From NCBI RefSeq assembly GCF_934309415.1, contig NZ_CAKRDI010000014.1, positions 1 to 64,000 of the forward strand: DNA of 64,000 nt, read 5' to 3'. Shown piece after piece: positions 1 through 8,874 of the stretch. Every line of letters starts with the position of its first letter. Position 1 is the stretch's first letter. Both the position numbers and the translations under genes were made by a program. Below the pieces are notes generated by a model that saw only the letters and a program-made list of their open reading frames with translations, was not told the origin of the DNA and searched no databases. This DNA is from an uncultured Mediterraneibacter sp. Its GTDB lineage: Bacteria; Bacillota; Clostridia; Lachnospirales; Lachnospiraceae.

Positions 1-2058
1 CAGCCGGTTTATAAGTGGATGAACAGATTTTCACTCGTCCTTCATTATCTGCTGGCCTGTGTTTTGAATTTTTTGATCGAGGTGATCTCAAGGCATTCTT
101 TTTTTGAAGCATGGAGCTATATGACAGAAACACCGTTTGTGTTTCTGTTTAATGCATTTTTAATTTTTGCAACATTTATGATAGTTTATCTGTTCCGAAG
201 ACGAGTGTTTGTCAGAATCCTGCTGAGTGTATTCTGGCTGTTTCTCGGAACCTGTAATGGATATCTGCTCCTGAAACGAGTTACGCCGTTTAATGCACAG
301 GATTTGAAAGTATTGTCCGATGCATTGGAACTGACCGGAAATTATTTCAGCGGTGGAGAGCTGGTACTTCTGATCATCGGAATTGTCGCAGTTGTTCTCT
401 GGGTAATTTCCATGTGGAGACGTGGTGGACAGTATACAGGTAAGATGCACAGAATCATTGCGTTGATCGGAGTGATCGCATCGATCGGAGCTTATGTGGG
501 ACTTACAGATGTTGCGATCGATAAACGAGTGATTTCCAACTATTTCGGAAATATCGCATTTGCATACGAAGATTATGGATTCCCGTATTGTTTTGCAGCC
601 AGTCTGTTCAATACAGGAATCAACCAGCCATCCGGATACAGTGAAGAAACGATGGCTGAGATCAGTAATAACGGAGAACTGACAACCAGCACCACTTCAT
701 TGAAATCAGATGAAATGCCGAACATTATTTTTGTTCAGCTGGAGTCTTATTTCGATCCGACAGAAGTAGAATGGCTGCGTTTTTCAGAAGATCCGATTCC
801 GAATCTGAGAGAACTTTATAAAAACTATTCAAGTGGATATTTTAAAGTACCATCTGTAGGAGCCGGTACAGCGAATACAGAGTTTGAAGTTCTGACAGGA
901 ATGAACATGCGTTTCTTCGGACCGGGAGAATATCCGTACAAAACATATGTGAAAACAAATGTACTCGAAAGTGCAGCTACCGCACTGACATCTTTAGGAT
1001 ACGGTGCAGAGGCACTTCATAATAACGGAGGTAATTTCTACAGCCGTGCAAAAGTATATAATGATATGGGATTTGATCATTATACCAGCAAGGAATTTAT
1101 GAATATTCTGAAGACAACTCCGAAGGGATGGGCGACAGATGATATTCTTGTTCCAAATATCATGGAGTCCATGGATACAACAGAGGGACAGGATTTTGTA
1201 TTTACAGTCAGTGTGCAGGGACATGGAGATTATCCGACTGAGCCGACACTGGAGAATCCGGAGATCAAAGTAACCGGTGTGGAAGATGAAGGTAAGAGAA
1301 ATGCCTGGGAATACTATGTAAATGAAGTCCATGAGATGGACAAATTCGTTGGAGAGCTGATTGAAGCTGTTGAGAACAGAAATGAACCATCTGTAGTGGT
1401 ATTTTACGGAGATCACCTTCCAACGCTTGGTCTGGAAGCAAAGGATCTGAAAGGAAAATATCTCTATAATACAAACTATGTGATCTGGGATAATATCGGA
1501 TTGCAGAAGAAAGATGGAAATATTGCTGCATATCAGATTATGGCAGAAGTATTTGACCGTCTTGGAATCCATTCAGGTACTATTTTCAATTATCACCAGC
1601 AGAGACATCAGACAAAGAATTACCTGGCAGATCTGGAACTGCTTCAGTACGATATTATGTATGGAAAGCAGTATGTTTATGAGAAGAATGGCGCACCGAT
1701 CACGGAAGGCCATATGGTGATGGGGGTTAAAGATGCGGAGATTACAGGACTTGTAACACAGTTGAATGGAAATTACAGTGTATATGGTGAAAACTTTACC
1801 AAACAGAGTAAGGTATTTATCAATGGTGAGAAACAGACGACGAAGTTCCTGAATAACACACGTCTGGATCTGAAAGAATCAGAACTGAAAGATGGCGATC
1901 AGATCATGGTAGCACAGGTTGGTTCAAGTAATACGATCTTCAGGATCAGCAAGACGTATGAGTATAAAGATGGAAAACTGACAGAAGTTGCTCAGGATGA
2001 TTCCGTGGAGAACGGAAGGCAGGCATTTGTTGAGCAGGAAGAAGAAAAGACAAAATGA
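1..2058 (+). CDS. LTA synthase family sulfatase-fold membrane protein (5' partial)
   Basis: Membrane phosphoglycerol-transferase-like enzyme of the LtaS/alkaline phosphatase superfamily, expected to add glycerol-phosphate units to a cell-envelope polymer. Counting from the first Met at base 19, hydrophobic segments fill residues 1-180 and the extracellular catalytic domain spans about 234-550. Visible active-site residues are Glu242 (QLES), the likely nucleophile Thr284 in GAGTANTEFE, the His of VQGHGDY and the Asp-His of FYGDHLP. A C-terminal domain of about 100 residues (575-660) looks IPT/TIG-like, which is unusual for LtaS. The frame is open to base 1 and there is no ribosome binding site before the Met at 19, so the true start probably lies upstream of the window. 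The stop overlaps folC by 4 bases (ATGA), suggesting cotranscription. Family call is firm; the exact polymer is not known. Confidence 0.85.
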   Translation, partial: QPVYKWMNRFSLVLHYLLACVLNFLIEVISRHSFFEAWSYMTETPFVFLFNAFLIFATFMIVYLFRRRVFVRILLSVFWLFLGTCNGYLLLKRVTPFNAQDLKVLSDALELTGNYFSGGELVLLIIGIVAVVLWVISMWRRGGQYTGKMHRIIALIGVIASIGAYVGLTDVAIDKRVISNYFGNIAFAYEDYGFPYCFAASLFNTGINQPSGYSEETMAEISNNGELTTSTTSLKSDEMPNIIFVQLESYFDPTEVEWLRFSEDPIPNLRELYKNYSSGYFKVPSVGAGTANTEFEVLTGMNMRFFGPGEYPYKTYVKTNVLESAATALTSLGYGAEALHNNGGNFYSRAKVYNDMGFDHYTSKEFMNILKTTPKGWATDDILVPNIMESMDTTEGQDFVFTVSVQGHGDYPTEPTLENPEIKVTGVEDEGKRNAWEYYVNEVHEMDKFVGELIEAVENRNEPSVVVFYGDHLPTLGLEAKDLKGKYLYNTNYVIWDNIGLQKKDGNIAAYQIMAEVFDRLGIHSGTIFNYHQQRHQTKNYLADLELLQYDIMYGKQYVYEKNGAPITEGHMVMGVKDAEITGLVTQLNGNYSVYGENFTKQSKVFINGEKQTTKFLNNTRLDLKESELKDGDQIMVAQVGSSNTIFRISKTYEYKDGKLTEVAQDDSVENGRQAFVEQEEEKTK

Positions 2059-3347
2059 CATACAGTGAATGCGTAGATTATATACTGGATATCCCGAAAT
2101 TTACAAAGAAACACAGCCTGGATCATACCGTGCGTTTCCTTGAGTATCTCGGGAATCCACAGGAAAAATTAAAAGTCATTCATGTTGCCGGAACAAATGG
2201 AAAAGGTTCAGTATGCGTTTATCTGGATGCGATGCTGCGTGCAGAGGGGAAGAGAACAGGATTGTTCGTTTCCCCTCATCTTGTAAAAATGAATGAACGT
2301 ATCCGGTTGAACGGGGAGCAGATCAGTGATCAGATGTTTACAGAGGCATTTGAGGAGACACTGAATGCAGTGAAGAAGATGCAGGAAAATGGCGAAGAAC
2401 ATCCGACATTTTTCGAATTCCTTTTTGGAATGGCCATGAATGCATTTCAGAAGACAGAAATGGAATATGTGGTACTTGAGACAGGACTTGGCGGAAGGTT
2501 GGATGCAACCAGTGCGGTGAAGAATCCGATTGCCTGTGTGATCACATCCATAGGCCTGGATCATATGGAATATCTGGGAGATACAGTAGAGAAGATTGCT
2601 GCCGAGAAGGCGGGAATCATCTGCCCGGAAGTTCCGGTACTTTATGCACAATGTGATCCTGCAAGTGATCAGGTGATCGAAGAAACCGCACGAAAACAGA
2701 ACTGTTTCTGTAAAAAAATCGGGAAAGATGCGTACGAAATTCTTGGAATTAAAGATAAACATATTGCTTTTTCCTGTTCAAGTGCGTATTATGGAACTAC
2801 CACGTGGAAATTGAATAATATCGGAGTCTATCAGCCACAGAATGCATTGCTTGCAATGGAAACGATGCGGAAACTGTTCGGAGAATCCGGACATCCACAG
2901 AAGTGGAGAGAGGCTCTTGCCGAATTGAAGTGGGAGGGCAGGATGGAAGAGATTCTGCCGGAGATTTATGTAGACGGAGCACATAATGTAAGTGCGATTC
3001 AGGCATTTGCTGCAAGTGTTTCAAAGGATACACAGGAAAATATCATTCTTTTTTCAGCAGTAAAGGACAAAGAATATGAAGAAATGATCCAATATCTCTG
3101 TGAGCATGTGAAATCAGAAGGCTATGTGGTAACATTGATTGACGGAAGCCGTGCGACAGATGCACATCTGCTGGGAAAACTATTTGAAAAATATACAGAT
3201 CGTCCGGTTGTGGTGATCGAGTCTGTGAAAGAGGCATTTCAGTATGTACTGGAACACCGCCGGGGACGCAGAGTCTACTGCCTTGGTTCTTTATATCTGA
3301 CCGGGATGATCAAAGAATATTGTTCCGAGGTAAGAGAGAAACATTAA
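2055..3347 (+). CDS. folC: Bifunctional folylpolyglutamate synthase / dihydrofolate synthase
   Basis: Mur-ligase-family cytoplasmic enzyme that adds glutamate to dihydropteroate or folates using ATP. The 430-residue length is normal for FolC. The P-loop GTNGKGS is at residues 46-52, the family motif LETGLGGRLDAT at 141-152, the GLDH segment ends at His170, and EKAGI, with the usually carbamylated lysine, lies near 185. The C-terminal Mur ligase signature VDGAHN is also present. It begins inside the stop of the upstream LTA-synthase-like gene, so the two are translationally coupled. No other folate genes are in the window. Confidence 0.93.
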   Translation: MTYSECVDYILDIPKFTKKHSLDHTVRFLEYLGNPQEKLKVIHVAGTNGKGSVCVYLDAMLRAEGKRTGLFVSPHLVKMNERIRLNGEQISDQMFTEAFEETLNAVKKMQENGEEHPTFFEFLFGMAMNAFQKTEMEYVVLETGLGGRLDATSAVKNPIACVITSIGLDHMEYLGDTVEKIAAEKAGIICPEVPVLYAQCDPASDQVIEETARKQNCFCKKIGKDAYEILGIKDKHIAFSCSSAYYGTTTWKLNNIGVYQPQNALLAMETMRKLFGESGHPQKWREALAELKWEGRMEEILPEIYVDGAHNVSAIQAFAASVSKDTQENIILFSAVKDKEYEEMIQYLCEHVKSEGYVVTLIDGSRATDAHLLGKLFEKYTDRPVVVIESVKEAFQYVLEHRRGRRVYCLGSLYLTGMIKEYCSEVREKH

Positions 3348-3410
3348 TGGGATGCAGCAATTGATACAGGAGTAAAGCATAACGGAATGTATCATATCAG
3401 GAGGCAAATT

Positions 3411-3554
3411 ATGCTGAACTATGAAGAAGAAGTAAGAAAATTCAAACCAAGCCTTGAAGTGGAAGATATTGAAGATGCGGTATATCAGGAAGATCTGACA
3501 GATATGCAGGATCTGTTGAAAGAGGTTATGGAGAAGAAAGCACGGACAAACTAA
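3411..3554 (+). CDS. Small conserved-looking acidic protein, 47 residues
   Basis: Short reading frame beginning MLNYEEEVRKFKPSLEVE and ending in a Lys/Arg-rich tail, preceded by a strong ribosome binding site (AGGAGG about 7 bases before the ATG). The product is very acidic, predicted helical, and has no signal peptide or membrane segment. It lies between folC and the TPR gene in the same orientation with short gaps, so it is probably read with them. I do not recognise a function. The strong RBS and clean frame make it more likely real than chance. Confidence 0.6.
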   Translation: MLNYEEEVRKFKPSLEVEDIEDAVYQEDLTDMQDLLKEVMEKKARTN

Positions 3555-3639
3555 TTGCTAATGTTTTTTCCGTTTTACTGTGAACAGAAGCAATGAGAGA
3601 TGTGTGGAAATGGTAACAGAAAGATAGTGGTGGGTATAA

Positions 3640-5124
3640 ATGGATTACACAAAGAAAATCCTGTATCAGTCTAATTATTGGTACAATGACGGACTGAAAA
3701 AGGCACAGGTCCGGGATATGACCGGAGCGATTATATCGCTCCGTCAGAGTCTGCAGTATAACAGGGAGAATATTGCAGCAAGGAATCTTCTTGGGCTGGT
3801 ATACTATGGAATTGGCGAGGTGGCAGAGGCACTGGTGGAATGGATCATCAGTAAGAATCTGAAACCGCGTGATAATATTGCAGATTACTATATTAAAAAT
3901 GTACAGGCATCAGCCAATGAACTGGAAACGATCAATCAGGCAGTGAAGAAATTTAATCAGTGTCTTGCATACTGCCAGCAGAACGGCGAAGATCTTGCCA
4001 TGATTCAGCTGAAACAGGTAGTTGCGGCACATCCAACGTATCTGAAGGCATATCAGCTGCTTGCCCTGGTTTACATTCATGCAAATCAGAATTCAAAAGC
4101 ACGTCAGATGCTTCTTGCAGCAAGAAAGCTGGATGTGAATAATGAGACGACACTTCGTTTTCTGCGTGAGATTACAAGACAGCGTGGAAGACACGGAAAG
4201 AATGTAGACAGAAAGAGAAAGAGAGATGAGGCGGTTGAATACAGTCTTGGAAATGAGACGATCATTCAGCCAAAACGTTCCATCATCCGTGAGATGAGCG
4301 GACAGCTGGCATTGCCGAATCTCTTTATTGGTGCAGTGATCGGAGCAGCGATCATCTGGTTTCTGGTAGCTCCGGCTGTGAATCAGAACCGTTCAGACAA
4401 ACTGAACAGTCAGATGCGGGAATACAGCAGCCAGATCAATACGCTGGAAGCTCAGGTGAGTGCACAGACCAGAACGCTGGATCAGTATCGTGCAGCCAGC
4501 GATGCATCAGAGGATGAGGCGGCACAGTCTCAGACAGTTTCTGAAAGTTATGAGAATCTGATGACTGTTTCAGATCAGCAGAATTCCGGAGAATACAGTG
4601 ATTCTACAATGGCAGACACATTGCTTCAGATCAATCGTGATCAGCTTGGAGATCAGGGAAAAGCATTGTATGATGAACTTACTGACAGTATTTTTCCGAA
4701 TGCATGCAGCAGAAAACTTTCCGCTGCTTCTGACTCCATAGATTCAGAAGATTATGATTCAGCAATCGAAGAGCTGCTGAAAGTAGTTAAGATGGATGAG
4801 GGCTACAATGATGCACAGGCACTGTATCTGCTTGCACAGGCTTATGAAGCGAACGGAGATACAGATAATGCAAAGAAATATTATCAGAAGATCGTAGACG
4901 AGTACAGTGATTCAGAATATGATTCTGATGCATCGGATAAACTGGATACACTGAAATCAGGCACATCCGGTGATTCGAAATCATCTGATAATTCATCTGG
5001 AGATTCTTCAGATACAACATCTTCGGATAACGGAGATAACTCAGACAATGGTGACAATTCTGATACTGGAGATACAGGTGATACCGGATATAACGATAAT
5101 GGTACAGACGATACAAATGAGTAA
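3640..5124 (+). CDS. Tetratricopeptide-repeat membrane protein
   Basis: The 494-residue protein has N-terminal TPR-like helices (about 10-180), a basic linker, one membrane segment around 223-245 (contains FIGAVIGAAIIWFLV), a coiled-coil stretch around 255-285, another TPR pair around 350-440, and a low-complexity tail rich in Ser, Asp, Gly and Thr. This layout suggests a membrane-anchored scaffold with an exported C-terminus. The N-terminal part would sit in the cytoplasm, but topology is inferred. The ribosome binding site GTGGTGGG precedes the ATG. A perfect hairpin follows immediately, ending the transcription unit. No specific family name can be assigned. Confidence 0.75.
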   Translation: MDYTKKILYQSNYWYNDGLKKAQVRDMTGAIISLRQSLQYNRENIAARNLLGLVYYGIGEVAEALVEWIISKNLKPRDNIADYYIKNVQASANELETINQAVKKFNQCLAYCQQNGEDLAMIQLKQVVAAHPTYLKAYQLLALVYIHANQNSKARQMLLAARKLDVNNETTLRFLREITRQRGRHGKNVDRKRKRDEAVEYSLGNETIIQPKRSIIREMSGQLALPNLFIGAVIGAAIIWFLVAPAVNQNRSDKLNSQMREYSSQINTLEAQVSAQTRTLDQYRAASDASEDEAAQSQTVSESYENLMTVSDQQNSGEYSDSTMADTLLQINRDQLGDQGKALYDELTDSIFPNACSRKLSAASDSIDSEDYDSAIEELLKVVKMDEGYNDAQALYLLAQAYEANGDTDNAKKYYQKIVDEYSDSEYDSDASDKLDTLKSGTSGDSKSSDNSSGDSSDTTSSDNGDNSDNGDNSDTGDTGDTGYNDNGTDDTNE

Positions 5125-5162
5125 ATTTAAAGCGCAGAAGATTTGCGCGATGTGTGAGAGAA

Positions 5163-5204
5163 CGAAAGAAAAGGGTATGCGAAGCAGCATACCCTTTTCT
5201 TTCG
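5163..5204 (+). terminator. Terminator-like perfect hairpin after the TPR gene
   Basis: An 18-bp perfect inverted repeat with a 6-base loop (GAAGCA at 5181-5186). The 3' arm is T-rich (CCCTTTTCTTTCG), so it can act as an intrinsic terminator, although there is no separate U run after the stem. It separates the folC/TPR unit from the spoIIA operon. Confidence 0.8.
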
Positions 5205-5406
5205 TCTATCGGAGGATTTTATAGAAAGCTTTTTAAAATAAATTTTAGAGTGTGTCTGAAAGAGGCAGATTACAAAGTGGGGCGTGCAGATTAAGAAAAT
5301 AATTTTTCAGGCATACTTTAGTAAGGAAGGAGCGGCGGTTTGTTTATTACTTTTAATATAGATTTTTATAATATAGTTTAAAAATTAAGTAAGGGGAGCG
5401 ATAATT

Positions 5407-5721
5407 ATGAAATATCAGGTGCAGGAAAACTGCCTTACGATCTATCTTCCCAGGGAAGTGGATCATCATAATGCAGAAGAAATCAAAAAAGAAGCAGACG
5501 CAGTGATCGATCGAAATCACATTAAATACGTGATTTTTGATTTTGACAGAACTGATTTTATGGACAGTTCCGGGATCGGTGTGATCATGGGAAGATATAA
5601 GACCATCAGTCTGCTTGGCGGAGAAGTGTGGGCGGTACATACAAATGAAAGAATCAGAAAGATTCTGACCCTGTCGGGAGTGACAAAAATCATGCAGATC
5701 TATGAGGAGGAAAGATTATGA
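5407..5721 (+). CDS. spoIIAA: Anti-sigma F factor antagonist SpoIIAA
   Basis: STAS-domain protein (104 residues) that in its unphosphorylated form binds SpoIIAB and frees sigma-F in the forespore. The phosphorylation motif FMDSSGIGVIMGRYK is intact, with DSSG at residues 53-56. It is the first gene of a tight spoIIAA-spoIIAB-sigF operon and overlaps spoIIAB by 4 bases. A ribosome binding site (AAGGGGAGCG) precedes the ATG. Neighbours and size match the Bacillus family exactly, so the call is firm. Confidence 0.95.
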   Translation: MKYQVQENCLTIYLPREVDHHNAEEIKKEADAVIDRNHIKYVIFDFDRTDFMDSSGIGVIMGRYKTISLLGGEVWAVHTNERIRKILTLSGVTKIMQIYEEERL

Positions 5722-6173
5722 ACAACAGAAATGAAATGGAACTCCGGTTTGACAGCAGGTCAGCGAATGAGGGATTTGCGAGAGTAGCTGTGGCTTCCTT
5801 TATGACACAGTTAAATCCAACAGTTGAAGAAGTGGCAGATGTGAAGACGGCAGTGTCAGAAGCGGTTACAAACTGCATTATCCATGGATATGACAGTGCA
5901 ATCGAAAAGATCTGTGTAAAGTGCAGAGTTGAAGAGAATGTATTTTATGTGGAAGTGATCGACCACGGAAAAGGAATCAAAAACATAGAAGAGGCGATGG
6001 CTCCTATGTATACTACGAAGCCGGAGCAGGATCGTTCGGGAATGGGATTTGCATTTATGGAAGCATTTATGGACAGTCTGGAAGTGGAGTCAGAACCCGG
6101 AAAGGGAACCAGAGTTAAAATGAAAAAGACCATCGGAAAAGGAAGGGAGTTATGGACCACACAATCGCTTTGA
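5718..6173 (+). CDS. spoIIAB: Anti-sigma F factor / serine kinase SpoIIAB
   Basis: GHKL-type ATPase and kinase (151 residues) that holds sigma-F inactive and phosphorylates SpoIIAA. The N-box is seen in EAVTNCIIHGY (residues 48-58), the G1 box in DHGKGI (82-87) and the G2-like GMGFAFM at 108-114. The start overlaps the end of spoIIAA, with GAGGAGG as ribosome binding site inside spoIIAA. The 3' end overlaps sigF by 22 bases. The tight coupling fits the fixed stoichiometry these partners need. Confidence 0.95.
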   Translation: MNNRNEMELRFDSRSANEGFARVAVASFMTQLNPTVEEVADVKTAVSEAVTNCIIHGYDSAIEKICVKCRVEENVFYVEVIDHGKGIKNIEEAMAPMYTTKPEQDRSGMGFAFMEAFMDSLEVESEPGKGTRVKMKKTIGKGRELWTTQSL

Positions 6174-6865
6174 TCAGAAAATCACACGAAGGGGATAAAG
6201 AAGCGAGAGAACAGATTGTAAAAGAGAATGTCGGACTGGTCTGGTGTGTAGTCCGGCGTTTTTATGGACGTGGAGCAGAGCCTGAAGACTTATTTCAGAT
6301 TGGAAGCATTGGTCTACTGAAAGCGATAGACAAATTTGACCTGTCTTATGAGGTAAAATTTTCAACGTATGCAGTCCCGATGATCTCCGGAGAAATTCGG
6401 CGTTTCCTGCGAGATGACGGAATGATCAAAGTGAGCCGCTCTTTAAAAGAACTGTCTTATAAGATCCTGCAGGAGCGGGAGAGAATGACCAGAAGCCTTG
6501 GAAGAGAGCCCAATCTTCAGGAGTTGTCAGAGAAGCTTGGACTGGAAAGAGAAGAGATTGTACAGGCAATGGAGTCGGCAGTCGAGGTGGAGTCTTTGCA
6601 TAAGCCAATCCATCAGAAAGAAGGGAGCGAGATCCGCCTGATGGACAAGCTGGAAGAAAAAGATCAGAGAGAAGAAGATGTGCTGGATCGAATTGTTTTA
6701 CAGGAAGCTTTAGAAACATTGGAACCTGAAGAACGTCAGTTGATCTATCTGCGGTATTTTGCTAACAAGACGCAGAGTGATGTAGGAAAAAGCATGGGGA
6801 TTTCACAGGTGCAGGTCTCGAGGATGGAGAAGAGGATCTTGCAGAGGATGAAGAAGAATATGTGA
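6152..6865 (+). CDS. sigF: RNA polymerase sporulation sigma factor sigma-F
   Basis: Forespore-specific sigma-70-family factor of 237 residues. Region 2 covers about 46-90 (DLFQIGSIGLLKAIDKFD and following) and the region 4 helix-turn-helix lies near 207-228 (DVGKSMGISQVQVSRME). Controlled by SpoIIAB, encoded directly upstream and overlapping. The ATG sits after GGAAGGGAG within spoIIAB. After the stop there are about 345 bases before the next gene, holding a repeat hairpin, so the spoVA genes may have their own promoter. Confidence 0.95.
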   Translation: MDHTIALIRKSHEGDKEAREQIVKENVGLVWCVVRRFYGRGAEPEDLFQIGSIGLLKAIDKFDLSYEVKFSTYAVPMISGEIRRFLRDDGMIKVSRSLKELSYKILQERERMTRSLGREPNLQELSEKLGLEREEIVQAMESAVEVESLHKPIHQKEGSEIRLMDKLEEKDQREEDVLDRIVLQEALETLEPEERQLIYLRYFANKTQSDVGKSMGISQVQVSRMEKRILQRMKKNM

Positions 6866-7085
6866 CACATTTGTTATTTAAATCCATTTTTTGATAAATT
6901 AATTGAGAGGTATATTTAGAAAACAGTCTTTCTAAACGAGCTATGATATGAAAATTTACTGGAGTAACAGTAATACCTGGAAGATTCAAAAATAGGAGAT
7001 AAAAGTCCGTATATTTACAGGAAAAAGATCGAATACTTTATATGTCTGAAAAAAGGAGAGTACTTTCTGACAGCCTGAAAAATAC

Positions 7086-7118
7086 GTTACTGTTCACAGC
7101 ATGGGAGTGAACAGTAAC
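7086..7118. repeat. Solo 33-base hairpin module of the GTTACTG repeat family
   Basis: A 33-base inverted repeat opening GTTACTGTTCAC and closing GTGAACAGTAAC. It has the same length and outer arms as the terminal hairpin of the 142-bp elements at 8669, 15925, 45925 and 63103. The rest of 6866-7211 is AT-rich with one weak hairpin (TTTAGAAA/TTTCTAAA near 6915-6937) and no gene that can be supported. Confidence 0.7.
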
Positions 7119-7211
7119 AAAAATACAAAGACAGAAATAGGAGCTGTTTTTTTACTTATACAAGTGGTAGTTTGTAAAGCAAAAAAGAAAAATGGAAAGG
7201 AAACAGAGAGC

Positions 7212-7478
7212 ATGAAAGACGGATATAAAAAAGTATGGATTACACTGCTTATCTTAGTAGTTTGTGCGGTAGGTATAGGATTTTTCTACTGGGCAGGACA
7301 GAAAAAAACACCGGATGATGGAGGATTGCTGGTAGAACAATCTGCAAATAGAAACCAACAGAAAACAGAAAGCAGTAAGGAAAGAACTAAGAAGAGGTAT
7401 GAGTGCTTAGACTTATATATCCTCTCGGATGGAGAGGTTGCAGAACCGGGAATGGGGGTAACAGTTTATGGCATCTGA
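7212..7478 (+). CDS. Small membrane-anchored protein next to spoVAA
   Basis: An 88-residue product starting MKDGYKKVWITLLILVV: one N-terminal membrane segment (about 8-28), then a polar Lys/Gln/Ser-rich stretch and a short C-terminal part (YECLDLYILSDGEVAEP). The frame is open further upstream to 7101, but that extension begins inside a repeat hairpin and lacks a ribosome binding site, so I start at 7212. It overlaps the start of spoVAA by 11 bases, implying coupled translation. Not a recognised SpoV protein; a forespore membrane role is only inferred from position. Confidence 0.6.
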   Translation: MKDGYKKVWITLLILVVCAVGIGFFYWAGQKKTPDDGGLLVEQSANRNQQKTESSKERTKKRYECLDLYILSDGEVAEPGMGVTVYGI

Positions 7479-8100
7479 ATCTGCAATGCTTTATATCAAA
7501 GGTGATCGAAATGTAGAAGTAACAAAACAAAATGTGACACTGGGAGATATTCTGGAAATAGAATGTTCAGATTCAGCAGTTCTTGCAAAGGTAAAAACAC
7601 TCAGGATTCTAAAGATTCGAGAGGAGAAAGAACAGCGTTTTGTTATTTCAGTTTTAAAAATTATTTCCTGTATTCATGAACAGTATCCCAGAATTGAAGT
7701 GCAGAATCTGGGAGAGGAAGACATCATTGTAACTTACGAAAATCAGAAGACACCGCCTGTGTTCTGGCATATCATAAAGACGATTTTTGTGGCAGCAGTA
7801 ATTTTTTGCGGAGCAGCATTTTCCATCATGGCATTTAATAATGATGTGAGTGTGACAAAACTGTTTGGTCAGATCTATCAGATGGTGATGGGAAAAGAAA
7901 GCAACGGATTTACTGTACTTGAAGTAACATATTCGATGGGAATGGCAATTGGAATTTTGATTTTCTTTAATCATTTTGGCAAAAAACGTTTTACAGTGGA
8001 TCCAACACCGATGGAAGTACAGATGAGACTGTATGAAAATGATATTCAGACAACACTTGTGGAAGATGCTTCCCGGCGCGGGAAAGAGATGGAAGAGTGA
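7468..8100 (+). CDS. spoVAA: Stage V sporulation protein AA
   Basis: A 210-residue protein with a soluble N-terminal domain (1-100, beginning MASESAMLYIKGDRNVEV) and two membrane segments (about 110-130 and 150-172). It matches the size and layout of SpoVAA, which belongs to the forespore membrane channel set involved in dipicolinic acid handling. It follows sigF as in Bacillus and is followed 30 bases later by spoVAB. The usual downstream genes spoVAC, AD and AE are not in this window. Confidence 0.85.
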   Translation: MASESAMLYIKGDRNVEVTKQNVTLGDILEIECSDSAVLAKVKTLRILKIREEKEQRFVISVLKIISCIHEQYPRIEVQNLGEEDIIVTYENQKTPPVFWHIIKTIFVAAVIFCGAAFSIMAFNNDVSVTKLFGQIYQMVMGKESNGFTVLEVTYSMGMAIGILIFFNHFGKKRFTVDPTPMEVQMRLYENDIQTTLVEDASRRGKEMEE

Positions 8101-8130
8101 ATAACAGCAGGATCATGGAGGAAGATACGG

Positions 8131-8547
8131 ATGTGGTTTCGATGGATATTTCTTGCTTTCTTTGGCTTAAGTACCGGAATGGTTGTAGCAGGAGGGCTTT
8201 TTGCTTTTATCGTAGAGCTTGGAGTTGTATCGGATTTTGCTGACAGAACACATACGGGAGATCAGCTTATGCTGTACGAAGATACAGTTTCAGTCGGGGC
8301 GATTTTGGGAAATATGGCAGCAGTGTTTGACATCACACTTCCGGGAGGAAGGACAGCTCTTGCGATATTTGGACTGTTTGCAGGTATTTTTGTTGGATGC
8401 TGGGCAATGGCGCTTGCAGAAATTCTGAATGTATTTCCAATCTTTATGAGGAGAACAAGAATTGTGAGATATCTGGCACTTTTTGTACTTATGATGGCAA
8501 TTGGACGAGGCCTTGGCGCGGGATTATTTTTCTGGATGAGATGGTAG
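8131..8547 (+). CDS. spoVAB: Stage V sporulation protein AB
   Basis: A 138-residue polytopic membrane protein with about four hydrophobic helices (around 5-28, 50-65, 75-98, 112-135). It is glycine-rich (GLSTGMVVAGGLFAF, GLFAGIFVGCWAMALAE) and matches SpoVAB in length and position. RBS GGAGGAAG lies upstream of the ATG. It closes the sporulation unit: a terminator follows about 45 bases after its stop. Confidence 0.87.
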   Translation: MWFRWIFLAFFGLSTGMVVAGGLFAFIVELGVVSDFADRTHTGDQLMLYEDTVSVGAILGNMAAVFDITLPGGRTALAIFGLFAGIFVGCWAMALAEILNVFPIFMRRTRIVRYLALFVLMMAIGRGLGAGLFFWMRW

Positions 8548-8592
8548 TAAAAAATGATTGAATTGTTGCAGATGCGGAACATAGATGCGAGG

Positions 8593-8630
8593 AAACACTA
8601 TAGTGAGAATGCTATAGTGTTTTCTCTTTT
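8593..8630 (+). terminator. Intrinsic terminator after spoVAB
   Basis: An 11-bp stem (AAACACTATAG / CTATAGTGTTT) with an 8-base loop, followed by TCTCTTTT. Ends the spoVA unit. Confidence 0.85.
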
Positions 8631-8668
8631 ATGAAGAAATACAGTTCTCAGGTTACTGTTTTCAGACA

Positions 8669-8811
8669 GTTACTGTTCAGACCATAGCTAATCACTTTGC
8701 TGATTAGCTATGAGGATGCACGTTTTGTCCTGAATGTATCTCGCCCATCGCAGTAGGCGATTCTAAATGGCGAGATACGTTACTGTTTGCAGGTTACCTG
8801 TGAACAGTAAC
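8669..8811 (+). mobile_element. 142-bp-class three-stem repeat element, copy 1
   Basis: Full-length copy of a dispersed element. It contains stem P1 (CATAGCTAATCA ... TGATTAGCTATG, about 8682-8712), stem P2 (GTATCTCGCC ... GGCGAGATAC with an inner ATCGC/GCGAT hairpin, about 8735-8778) and the 33-base terminal hairpin P3 (8779-8811). A partial extra end (GTTACTGTTTTCAGACA) precedes it at 8652. It is about 90 percent identical by eye to the reverse complement of 15925-16066. No direct repeat is visible at its flanks. Confidence 0.8.
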
Positions 8812-8833
8812 AACACTATAGTACACTCATATC

Positions 8834-8862
8834 TTGACAAGCGGTTCATATTGTTCTATTAT
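8834..8862 (+). promoter_or_regulatory. Sigma-A-type promoter for the aldolase operon
   Basis: TTGACA at 8834-8839, 17-base spacer, TATTAT at 8857-8862. Near-consensus, 55 bases before the aldolase ATG, with an operator directly downstream. Confidence 0.8.
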
Positions 8863-8874
8863 GAATATATAGAT

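Noticed and set aside
4960..5120. Short tandem repeats in the TPR gene tail as a phase-variable or CRISPR-like array
   Set aside because: The repetition follows Ser/Asp/Gly/Thr codons in frame and is irregular at DNA level, consistent with a low-complexity protein tail.
7101..7211. N-terminal extension of the small membrane protein
   Set aside because: The Met at 7101 lies inside the repeat hairpin and the added residues are not followed by a proper leader; the ATG at 7212 gives a clean membrane anchor.
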